From Stephanodiscus triporus (Eukaryota; Bacillariophyta; Thalassiosirophyceae; Thalassiosirales; Thalassiosiraceae), in NCBI GenBank assembly GCA_036939755.1, contig JALLAZ010000306.1, positions 1-17,258 of the forward strand: a stretch of 17,258 nucleotides of DNA. Direction: 5' to 3'. The notes below the pieces were generated by a model that did not search any database, was not told the origin of the DNA, and saw only the letters and a program-made list of their open reading frames with translations. The position numbers and the translations under genes are program-made. Below, in pieces: positions 1 to 8,363 of the stretch. Numbering within the stretch: position 1 is the first letter of the stretch; each line of letters begins with the position of its first letter.

Positions 1-1
1 C

Positions 2-82
2 CAGGATGTACATACCGAGGAACTCGTAGAAACCAAAAAGTCAGGATGTACATACCGAGGAACTCAGTAGAAATCAAAAAAT
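2..82. repeat. Two-copy tandem repeat, period 40 bp
   Basis: Copy one (2-41) and copy two (42-82) both begin CAGGATGTACATACCGAGGA and end in GTAGAAA(C/T)CAAAAA. Copy two carries one extra base. The repeat is non-coding and lies at the left edge, so the array may continue outside the window. Confidence 0.9.
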
Positions 83-105
83 CGAAATTACGTCGGCAAA
101 TTACG

Positions 106-136
106 CTGGACGGAATTGGAAAAAAAATCCGTCCAG
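106..136. repeat. Hairpin-forming inverted repeat
   Basis: The arm CTGGACGGAATT (106-117) pairs with AAATCCGTCCAG (125-136) at 11 of 12 positions around a short A-rich loop. The 10-mer GGACGGAATT inside the arm recurs at 149-158 and 177-186. Function is unknown; it could be a relic of a mobile-element end or a regulatory cluster. Confidence 0.6.
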
Positions 137-186
137 GATCCGTCGGTCGGACGGAATTACGATTTTTTTCAATCGTGGACGGAATT

Positions 187-617
187 TCGAAATGACCCTC
201 AGATCGCTCAAATTATGCTCAAATTACCCGAAAAGTCGCCAAGCAGTACGAAACCTACATACGACAAAAAAACGAGAAAGTGAAAAAATTACGTCCGTCG
301 ACGGTAAAGGACCTCGAGTCAAGAAGAAAAATGGAAAATGGAAAATGGATATCGTACCATACGTGTACTATTGTACGAGCCGCACCGACAAATTTGGGCG
401 TTTACGCGAGCCCCCTCCCCCCTACAGAAGGCGCGATGCATTCCTCCATTCCCCGACAACGTTTTGAGGACGTCAAAAAGCCCTCTCGGATCCCTACCCT
501 CGTGTATTCCGTCCCGTGTTCTAGTATCTACCCATCTAACAGCTCTACGCTCGAGGTTTGTTCGCACATCCGAAGATCTGGAAAGTGCAGGCATCCCACT
601 CCTGCTCCCCCCGCCGC
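187..617. other. Non-coding upstream region of the Trp-rich gene
   Basis: No convincing gene is visible. Short open frames on both strands are low in quality and lack any domain or consistent codon use. The stretch contains GTACCATACG at 354-363, the core of a motif also found upstream of two other genes here. It probably holds the promoter and 5' UTR of the gene starting at 618. Confidence 0.5.
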
Positions 618-3159
618 ATGACGACGACGATGCGAACGACGACGATGATGGCCGCGAGATCCCCTCTTTCGTCGATATCAGTCGCCCTCCTATTCCTCGT
701 GGCATTCGTCCACGACACTCTCACGGCGGGAGCGAAGACGACGTCGATGACTTCGCGGAGGACGACGACCACGGCTAGGACGACGAAGGCCGACGATCCG
801 ACCTCGAGCACGCCCCCAAAGCAGGCCTCAGACGAAGGCGACGGCGACGTTTCCATATCGACGCCCACCGCGAGTCCGACGGAGGAGGCCTTCGTGGACT
901 GCTTCCTGCTGTCGACTTCCGAGGACGAGTGCGAGGCGGCGAAGTCCGGCTGCGAGTGGTGGCGCGAAGAAGGCGGCGACGACGCGGCGCCGATCACCTC
1001 GGCGCCCACCGCGTCGCCAAAAGCCGCGCTGTGTCGTATCGCCTGCGACGCCCTGTCGTCGAGGTCGAGCGGCGAGTATGACTGCCTCTCGACGCCGCAC
1101 TGCGAGTGGATAGCGCACGTCAACGGGGGTGGCGGCGATCCATTCTGCAGGACGAGGGTCGAATGCATCGACGTTTCAGAGAAGAACGGATGCAAGGACG
1201 CGTTCCCGACGTGCGCGTGGGACGACGATACGGAAACTTGCCTGATCGCGACGCCCGCCCCAACGTCCGACAGCCCCACGACGAACGCCCCGTCGTTATC
1301 GCCGTCCCTCTCGACGAGACCCACCGGCGCGCCGTCCGCAACGCCCACCGACTCGCCCAGCTCCAGTCCGGCCCCCACCATCCGTGGACCGACGACCGCG
1401 CCGACGTCCACGACGTACCCCTCCGACGCGCCAACGTCGTCCCAACATCCGACGAAGGCGGATTACGAGTACGTCCCCCCAAGACGGAATAAATGGCGTT
1501 TCGTACCGTGGAATGATTTGTCCCCCAATAGGCGCGTCGCGGCGTCGGTTGTTTTGGGGTACACGAAGGAGACTTGGGACAACCTAGGGACGAATCCGAT
1601 CGAATTCTTGAGGTATGACGATCTCAGCGACAAGCAAAGGGAGGCGTCAAGGACGCTCGGGTTCGTTGACGACAGGTCGTGGAATTGTTGGCAGGTGAGA
1701 GAGGAAGGAGGTGCCGATCAATGACGGCGAGTTTTGTCGATATACGTCGTCTTTTTGTCGTTTTTCTGATTTTTGCATAAACATCTTTCCCTACGTCGGG
1801 TATCTGTTCATCTTCGCGTGCGGCAGAATCACTGGGAATCCTTCTCGTGGAAGCAATTGTACTCCCTCGAGTTGACGCCGTATTTGACGTCGTTGGGATG
1901 GAACATCGACTCTTGGAACGCGAAATACGGGGATCCCCCCATGCCGCGCGCGATGACGGGGAGTAGTTGGTCCGATCTGACGGACGATCAGAAACGACAC
2001 GCGAGGCAGCTTTGCCACTACAAGACGTCCTATGATCGACTCGACATCACCGCATACGGGATGTACGGATACCCCATCCCTCGGCCGTCAGCTCGCTTCG
2101 TACCGTGGGAGGACTTGGTCGATGACGCGCGGACGTCACTGATGGAGAATCTGGGATACACCGAGTTGACGTGGAACGTCCTGAGATTGGCCGATGTTGA
2201 AAGTAGGGGCCATTTCGAATTGATGTACTACGAGAGCGATGCCGCCGAGACAGTGCTGGGATTGGACGCCAGGGGTTGGGATTGCTGGATGAACCACTAT
2301 GATTCGTACGGTTGGGCTGATCTGGTGAACTTTGGTGTCGTGGACTCGATCACCGCGCTGGGATGGTCGGAAACCTCTTGGGAGGGGGGAGAGGACCCAC
2401 CTGAGTCTGATAAAAAGAAGTGGTCCGAGCTAACCGAGGCGGAACAACTGCACGCCACGAATCTGTGCTTCAATCAGGAGATTTGGGACATGATCGATAT
2501 GACAAGGAATGATGGGCCGTTCCCTTTCCCGATGCCGACCCTGCGGTATACTGTTTGGGAGGCGCTCACGCCCGAGCAAAGGCGGATCGCCGAAAATGTG
2601 ATGCTTTACAACGAAACGACGTGGAATGACGTGGGCCTCGCAGATATTGAAAAACGAGCGTGGGATGACCTCGCCGATGATAAACGGCCATATGCTATTC
2701 AATTGGGTTTGTACCAACCCTCTTGGGATTGTTTTCAGAACGTACGTTTAGATTCTTGACCCTTCGATGAAATGTCTATTCAAGCAGCTCGTATTCTTAT
2801 CTATGCCATCTTTGTGTATCTTTTTATACTTAAAGCACTATCAAGGTATGAAATGGGAAGGACTTTCACAAGATGTGACGAGCGCTGCAATTTCTCTTGG
2901 TTGGGATGAAAGCACCTGGGGTAAACCACAGGTCGAACCAGCTTCGTACGGAAGAAAATGGATCGAGTTGAGTGATGAGGAAAAAAACTCAGCGCATATC
3001 ATGTGCCATTTTGATGTCACGTGGCCTGGTGATGGCACCAGTATCAATTTGTTGACTCTGGATGACCTCATGAATGATGCAAGCCACAAATTAGCTCATG
3101 TATCAGTCTTGCAGGCAGTGATGGCAATTGTAATGGTGACATTATATGTGCAGGCCTAA
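618..3159 (+). CDS. Secreted protein with PSI-like Cys motifs, Pro/Thr/Ser stalk and Trp-rich repeats (3 exons)
   Basis: Exons 618-1694, 1827-2741 and 2836-3159 join in frame (about 771 residues). ATG 618 is the first of several (also 633, 648, 651) before a hydrophobic signal peptide (SISVALLFLVAFV). Residues about 95-208 hold three small Cys clusters with C-E-W or C-A-W, resembling PSI/plexin repeats. Residues about 210-285 are a Pro/Thr/Ser stalk (TPAPTSDSPTT, APTSTTYPSDAPTS) typical of diatom surface proteins. From about 293 onward a roughly 40-residue unit repeats: W-x2-L-x4-R-x3-A-x2-LG[YFW]-x3-[ST]W[ND]. These units form a higher-order block of about 185 residues marked by FVPW and W[DN]C[WF][QM]NHY. 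Location is inferred to be the cell surface or wall; I do not recognise a function. Exon 3 is AT-rich compared with exons 1-2, and its last 20 residues do not match the repeat, so the true 3' end is insecure. Confidence 0.75.
1695..1826 (+). other. Intron 1 of the Trp-rich gene (132 nt, phase 0)
   Basis: Donor CAG|GTGAGA, acceptor CGGCAG|AATCAC. The splice restores WNCWQ|NHWESFSW, which matches the uninterrupted copy WDCWMNHYDSYGW in exon 2. In-frame stops lie inside the intron. Confidence 0.85.
2742..2835 (+). other. Intron 2 of the Trp-rich gene (94 nt, phase 0)
   Basis: Donor AAC|GTACGT, acceptor TTAAAG|CACTAT. The joined protein reads WDCFQN|HYQGMKW, again matching the repeat consensus. 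The junction is one codon later than that of intron 1. Confidence 0.85.
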
Positions 3160-3475
3160 ATTGATTACAGTCTTATCAAGATAGGAGTAGTGCTGCCTAT
3201 TTATACGAAAATGAAAGCAAACAAGACCTCCTGTCCTCTGCAGTCTGTCAGAATGGATCAAAGTCGAAGCTCCATGTATTTATACCTGATAAAGGAGAGT
3301 CGCTGACTTCACCATGCAGGCGCTGAAAGTGTGCTTCCAAATGTTATCGTTCAAGGTGTAATGAAATCCGATTCACAAACCGCCCTCATCTCTATACGCT
3401 TCCATATAATTCTTGATTTTATCACGATGATTTTCTGCTGTAATATTCTTGTCCATGGCCATGTCTACCTCTAGT
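3100..3475 (+). pseudogene. Decayed coding-like fragments downstream of the Trp-rich gene
   Basis: In a frame different from exon 3, 3119-3300 reads like protein but is broken by stops. It includes a Cys/Gly/Asn-rich stretch (DGNCNGDIICAGLN, then a stop) and later SSAVCQNGSKSKLHVFIPDK. A further frame reads AESVLPNVIVQGVMKSD before ending near 3471. I cannot name the source protein. This may be the eroded 3' part of the upstream gene or an unrelated insertion. AT-rich. Confidence 0.3.
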
Positions 3476-4525
3476 TGTTTTTTTTCTTAACGATGCCAAG
3501 CTGCCAAGTCTTTCCGCTGCATTGGATAAGCACTGATTTCGTTTTGTTGCTGGATGCAAGGAGCCACCCACCTTGCAAGGTGATAGATCGTATCAGTTTT
3601 TTTTCATGCAAAATCTGAGTTATCTTGGCGGCTCCAGGCTTAGTACGGAGATCATAAACAAGAGATTCTTTTGCAGATGTGAAGGGCGGGAATATATCAT
3701 GTCTCGGTGCTTTTGCCAGATAAATGAACGCACTAAACCATTCATGTAAGTAGGGTATTGCAAAGTTGCATGCGCATTGCATATTCGATGGCATCTGCAT
3801 ACATGTGAACACAAGACATGTCCTTTCTTAGAATCATTAACGAACATAGCAAAGTAGTTATCTTCCATTCCATAAAAAGCTCGGAGATTTCTGAGGTCCG
3901 GTTCTATGCTTCCAATATCTTCATCAGTGAGATTCTCAACAGACAAAATTTTCTTTTCAAGGATCATGCCAATCCTCCATAAGGCTTTTGGCTCAGTGCT
4001 TCTATAATTATTGGCATTGAAAATTACATTCCCGCATATCAATCTTTGTGCTTCCAGATTTATCATTGAAATTCTCAGTCTGATTGTGACCAGCCACTAC
4101 ATTGGCTATGAAGGGGGCTCAGTATCTGGTGACGATGTTAGCGCAACAGAAGCAAAGCTGAAACTGCTAATGGTTGACACACTCTCATGAATTCCCACAC
4201 TTCGTAAACCCGGCACGAAGGACATCATGCCTTGTCATTTTTTCAACAGCGCACATTTTCTTGGAATCGGCAACCACATTTTCATTTTGAGCTCGAGGCC
4301 ATGTGTTTAGAATACCCTGGATCATCGAGACAAACTTTGATCTTTTCTGCTTCAAATAATTCTTTAGCGATGACAAATATCTCATTAGCTACACTCGGTT
4401 TAGCTGGTATTAATTTTTCAACAACAGACTCATGGAACTGACGGAGGTTATTTGGTTCTGACATTCTTGCCGTCAAATTCACAGCAGGTCTGACTTTTTC
4501 TGCCTCCGCCCCACACTGCGCCACA
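3471..4525 (-). pseudogene. Minus-strand protein relic in several frames
   Basis: Three open stretches read like normal soluble protein but need frameshifts to join. One is near 4524-4282 (contains SEPNNLRQFHESVVEK and EKIKVCLDDPGYSK). A second is about 4290-4185 in another frame (contains NENVVADSKKMCAVEK). A third is 4066-3620 (contains IGMILEKKILSVENLTDEDI and RNLRAFYGMEDNYFAMF), which passes into the overlapping frame 3812-3471 (contains KITQILHEKKLIRSITL and SVLIQCSGKTWQLGIV). Stops separate the second and third. I recognise no family. The plus strand of 4060-4440 also shows protein-like stretches, so strand assignment is uncertain. Probably a decayed gene rather than an active one. Confidence 0.3.
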
Positions 4526-4660
4526 AGTCAGAGTTTGAAAAATTCAACACCCATTAGCATATCGATGACTACACCACCCACCAGCAAACCGATGACTACA
4601 TTACCCACCAGCAAACTATCGACTACATCACCCACAAGCCAACCGGAGACATGTTGTTAG
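4442..4660 (+). pseudogene. Relic of a Pro/Thr/Ser-stalk surface protein
   Basis: This frame opens after a TGA at 4439-4441 and runs to TAG at 4658-4660. Its end is a degenerate stalk: TPPTSKPMT, TLPTSKLST, TSPTSQPET, then CC and stop. It has no ATG of its own and no complete gene around it. The stalk is the same protein type as in the gene at 618 and the SENPSESPSC segment near 14611, so it looks like a fragment of a dispersed surface-protein family. Confidence 0.45.
4547..4651 (+). repeat. 27-bp degenerate coding minisatellite
   Basis: Three 27-bp units (4571-4597, 4598-4624, 4625-4651) plus a partial 24-bp unit (4547-4570) encode a 9-residue PTS-type repeat. The unit core is CCCACCAGCAAA. 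Confidence 0.75.
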
Positions 4661-4692
4661 ATAACAGACTTGTTCTTATCTCTTATAATTTT

Positions 4693-5062
4693 CCGAAGAA
4701 TACATAGAAGTAGAAAAGACTAATCAAGGGATTCTTTATCTGGCATCATCAAACGTACAGTTATCGTATTGCGTTTGGAGTCTTCCATACTCGGTGGTGC
4801 ATGGTCATCAGGGGGATCTTTGGTGGCGTTTCCATCAAAATGACCATTCTCAAAAATGAACGCATCTATGGAAAGTCTCACGACAAGTCAGGAGGTAGCC
4901 AATGAATCCTTTCGAATAACTAGCTTTTCAAAAACGCTGTCACAGTCAGGTTCTGATGATGTAATCTCTCACGCAGAAGGGAAATCCGACCATCATGCAA
5001 TTGGAGGACACACGCTTCATTTTGCCCAAGACATAACAGCGAGGGTCAGACGCGGGACGATA
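4693..5062. repeat. Diverged duplicated segment, copy R1
   Basis: Shares blocks in the same order and orientation with R2. 4738-4760 matches 15241-15263 at 22 of 23 positions. 4994-5030 matches 15889-15925 at roughly 80 percent. 5039-5062 matches 15986-16009 at 23 of 24. R1 is about 390 nt shorter than R2 in the middle. A 72-codon open frame lies within (4856-5074, plus strand) but shows no domain and is not obviously conserved in R2. Confidence 0.65.
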
Positions 5063-5181
5063 CATTTATCGTGAAAACTACAAAGACTAGTGTTACAAAT
5101 GAAGCCCATTAGAACAAAATCTCCTCTCTAAGGCACGTCAAAGTATGACGAATATTCCTCAACCGACATATCCTCTCCCGA

Positions 5182-5359
5182 TCAACTGCCCAAGCTGAAA
5201 CTACCACCAAAGCTGCGAGTACTCCCGTTGTTGTCGCCGCCCTTTTTCTCTCTTTCAGTGGTTGTTGTAATCCCCCGAGGCTTGAACTTTGATTGACGTT
5301 CGGACAGAGTTGAGGGCGGCGAGTGCGCTTGCCGTTGTTGCTGCTGATGCTGCTGTTGC
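5182..5359 (-). CDS. Candidate last exon of the APE2 gene
   Basis: Downstream of the TAA that ends exon 2, a minus-strand frame reads a polyglutamine run, then SKFKPRGITTTTEREKK and RSFGGSFSLGS to TGA at 5184-5182. Splicing 5509 (TC|GTAATT) to 5359 (TAGAG|GCAACAG) gives a 149-nt phase-2 intron, keeps the frame and rebuilds a Ser codon, for a total of 802 residues. The Gly/Ser-rich character continues that of exon 2. The acceptor has a weak pyrimidine tract, so the alternative is that the gene simply stops at 5505. Confidence 0.35.
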
Positions 5360-5504
5360 CTCTACTGCTGCTAATGTTGCTGAGACGCTTGGGGCGGTAG
5401 CGGGGAGTACTGCAGTTGCTCCGTTGCTGAGATTGCTATGGCGATTGTGCCGCCAATGCCGCCGCCATTCCTCCTCCTAGACCTTGCCAGTAAGGCTGCC
5501 GAAA

Positions 5505-7842
5505 TTACGACGAATCCAACTTCGCAAATGGCAATGCCAGTGACGACGACGACGGGGACGAAAACGATGTCGATCCGTAAGAAGGAGCACCACCTCCTCC
5601 ACCTCCAACAAAACCACTGATACTCCCCACGCCGCCACCGAAATTACCGTCGCCGCCGCCGCGATCCAACGGCTCAATGTGGGGTTGGATCGCTCCAGGA
5701 GGAGGAGTGTGTTTACGATGAAGGTTTCTGTTTGACGAAGGATTGGTCCCGCCGGCGGAACAATTCTCGTTCCTCGCCACTGCATTCGTGTTTCCAAAAA
5801 ACGAATGCAGAGATTTCTTCTTCGCTGCCATCTTGGCAGTTTCCTGACTTGTCGCCGTCCTCTTCTCGCCGGCGCCGGCAACTGCGAAGGATCGGGGCGG
5901 TGGGAAGCCGTTCGAGGACGACGACGTCGTCGAGCCCACCGAGAAAAATGACGATATCGATTTCTGCCTCTTGTGAGGCTGGGCCCTCCGAGTGGGAGCG
6001 TCACCGACCAGGTCCAACTTGCCGACGCGATCCGAGAAGTCATCCGTCATCAGCAGGGACACGGCGACGTGATCGGAATAGCTAGGGGGGGTGTATATCA
6101 TGCCGGTATGCGGCGCCCCGACGAACTGCGTGTCCAGCGCCCGCCTCGTCGCCGGGGCGATGCCCCCGCCCGCGTACGATCCCGATTCGTAGAGGCCACG
6201 CGCAGTGGCGGCCATGAGGGCCGCCTCCTCGCTGAGGGGATCGACGTCGTCGTTCGACGGCATACCCGCGCCGCCACCGCAGCGTAGGAGAGGCGGCGGG
6301 GACGTCCCGCCGTCGACGGCGGGAGTAGGAGGGGGCGATTCGACGTATTCCATCAGCGACCTGTCCACCAGCGTGAAGTCTATCCGCGCGCCCTCGTTGG
6401 TGTAACGCTTTTGCGTGAACTGATGCCAGCACGTGAATCTGTGCCGCGTGGGAGGGAGAGAGTTTCGCTGAGTTCTTTTCTTTCGCAAGACGTGCGAAGA
6501 AGACGACGACGATGGGCGGGAAATGTATTGCACCCCCTCACCTCGCCTCGGCATTCGGATAGTGATGTCGAAAGACGTCGACCATCCCGTCGTCCCCGTC
6601 CATTAGGTCCTTCATCCAGAGCAGGGGGGGGGAATCGGGATTCAGCTTCGCGTCGTCGGAATTCGCGATTTGCCTGCGCGTTCCCTCGTCCCAACGAACG
6701 TCGCCTATCTTCGCCATTAGCTCCGACAGCTTCCGCACGGAAATGACGTTCCTTTTCCGATGCACGACGTCCGAATCGACGATCGGGTCGACGTACGTCC
6801 GCTCGTCGAACGCGTAACGCGACAGCGCGTCCTCGACCGTGTCCTCGTAGTCCCCGAGCATGACGAATTTGCCGCCGCCTCCGCCGCCGCCGCCGTCGTC
6901 GTCGTCCGTCGATCCGACCCTTACCCGCGCGCGGAATCTGTCGAACGTTGCACCCGTGGACGGATTGGTCGTGCGGCGCGGCGTCGCCTCGAGCGTCCGC
7001 AGGGCTCTCTCGATCGCGTCCCAGCGCCTTGCGACGTCCTCGTGCCACGACGGGAACGACGACGACGCATCGCCGCCGTCGTCGCGCGTTTTCTCATTCC
7101 CATCCTCCTCACCCTCCTGCTCCTCCCCCCCCGTCCGTCGTCGTAGTCGTCGTAGTTGTCGTCGATGCCTCTCCAGCACCTCGTCCACGTTCACGCACCG
7201 ATCCTCCCAGTGCACGTCCCTCCTGTCGACCGTCAGGTTCATGTCCCCCACGAGTATCACCTCCCTCCCGAATTCCCTCCTCTGCCTGTCCATGGCATCC
7301 CGCAGCGCGTGTAGGAACCTCATCTTCCTCGGCAACGTGCCCGAATCCGACCCGCAGGGCGCGTAAACGTTGAACAGCACGAAGCGTCCGTGATCCGTCA
7401 CGACGCACCGTCCCTGATCGTCGAGGTCGGGGACGCCGAGGGGGGACGAGTCCGCGGACCTGACGAGTCCGGATCTTACGTACGTGACCACGCCGTTGAA
7501 GCCCCGACACTTCGGATCGGACGCGCACGACCAGAAGGACTCGTACCCGACCACGGAGGAACAGCGGTGGGGCTCGGACCGGTCGGACAGCGACCGATGT
7601 GGGACCTTGTGCTCCTGCAGGCACAGGACGTCGACGTTGCCGTGGAGTCGGAGGAACGTTCCCAGGGGGTCGGCACGGCGGGAGGAGGAGGAGGAGGCGG
7701 ACGTGGACGAAGACGAGGAAGACGAGGGGGGGTTGGCCTTTTTCGTCTCGCGTCCGCCGCCGCCATCTCCGCCACAATAATCGCTATGTATCCGCTGGAG
7801 GGCCGGCTTGAGGCCGGCGACGTTCCAGCTCACTATCAGCAT
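5505..7842 (-). CDS. APEX2: AP endonuclease 2 (exonuclease III/EEP family)
   Basis: Exons 7842-6542 and 6438-5505 join in phase 2 (744 residues if it ends at the TAA at 5505). APE2 cuts DNA at abasic sites and has 3'-5' exonuclease and 3'-phosphodiesterase activity in nuclear base-excision repair. The start MLIVSWNVAG is the family's N terminus. Visible catalytic motifs: SWN (residue 7), LQEH (E77), NVYAP (Y160), GDMN (D200, N202), ARIDF with LVDR (about 450-460), and SDH (D556/H557). FTCWHQF, directly after the splice, matches the APE2 signature. QKSISSFF (about 592-599) is a PCNA-interacting PIP box; KSLHSFF near 643-648 is a weaker second copy. Unusual points are a Ser-rich insert (40-55), an insert of about 190 residues between GDMN and WMKDLM, and no visible C-terminal GRF zinc finger. 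Divergent from the ankyrin gene. Confidence 0.9.
6439..6541 (-). other. APE2 intron 1 (103 nt, phase 2)
   Basis: On the minus strand the donor is GAGGCGAG|GTGAGG and the acceptor is CGGCACAG|ATTCAC. The splice rebuilds an Arg codon and joins PNAEA-R to FTCWHQFTQK, as expected for APE2. Exon 1 would otherwise stop immediately at TGA. Confidence 0.9.
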
Positions 7843-8160
7843 TCTCTTCTACTCTATTTCCTAGGTAGGTCGACGAGATAAATGATATTTGATATTTGAT
7901 ACCATAATATTTGCTGTTTGCTGGCCGTCATGTCCGAAGGAGCTTCGCCCAAGCTTCAGTTTGTATTTGGACTCCACGCAAGGTACTAGAGTAAGTAGTA
8001 GAGTAAGTACTAAGTACCATACGATACTTGAGTGCTTGCGCGCGCAAAAAATGAAAAAATAGACAGACTTTGGAAGCTTGGAGGCTTGGGGAAGCTAGCT
8101 TGGACGCCCCGTCCCCAAAGTCGTTGGTTTGAGCAGAGGAGGCACGACCGCACCACCACC
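7843..8160. promoter_or_regulatory. Divergent intergenic region between APE2 and the ankyrin gene
   Basis: 318 bp with no gene, so it must carry the promoters of both flanking genes. It contains TACCATACGATAC at 8015-8027, shared with the HAT1 upstream region, and a direct repeat of AGAGTAAGTA at about 7988-8007. The repeat contains two GTAAGT strings that could act as a 5' UTR splice donor. An open frame runs upstream of the ATG at 8161, but only from a GTG at 8032. Confidence 0.55.
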
Positions 8161-8326
8161 ATGAAGACTACTGAAATTACCTCCCCAGACGACCCCGTCG
8201 CTCCGTCCTCCTCCCCGTCGGACGACGACGACGACGACGACGTCGACGAAGATGTCGTCGATGCCGGGCCGGCGTCGTTGGCAGAGGAGGACGGTAATAA
8301 TTGCGACGGCGATAATGCCGCCGGCT

Positions 8327-8363
<37 letters not shown>

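Noticed and set aside
192..467. Small plus-strand protein at 192-467
   Set aside because: No conserved feature. It overlaps other equally weak frames in an upstream region.
558..617. Starting the Trp-rich protein at 558
   Set aside because: The codon is TTG. ATG 618 is directly upstream of the signal peptide.
545..1411. Long minus-strand open frame opposite exon 1 of the Trp-rich gene
   Set aside because: Antisense shadow. GC-rich GAC/TCG-biased coding sequence leaves the opposite frames open, and it has no domain or start context.
3098..3159. C-terminal transmembrane anchor of the Trp-rich protein
   Set aside because: The hydrophobic tail lies where the repeat breaks off, and another frame there reads as Cys-rich protein. 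It may be an accident of decay.
5289..5480. Ala-rich plus-strand frame (VVAADAAVASTAANVAE)
   Set aside because: Complement of the Gln/Ser repeat on the minus strand; low-complexity shadow.
8032..8160. Extending the ankyrin protein to a start at 8032
   Set aside because: The codon is GTG, not expected as a start in a eukaryotic nucleus. The first ATG in frame is 8161.
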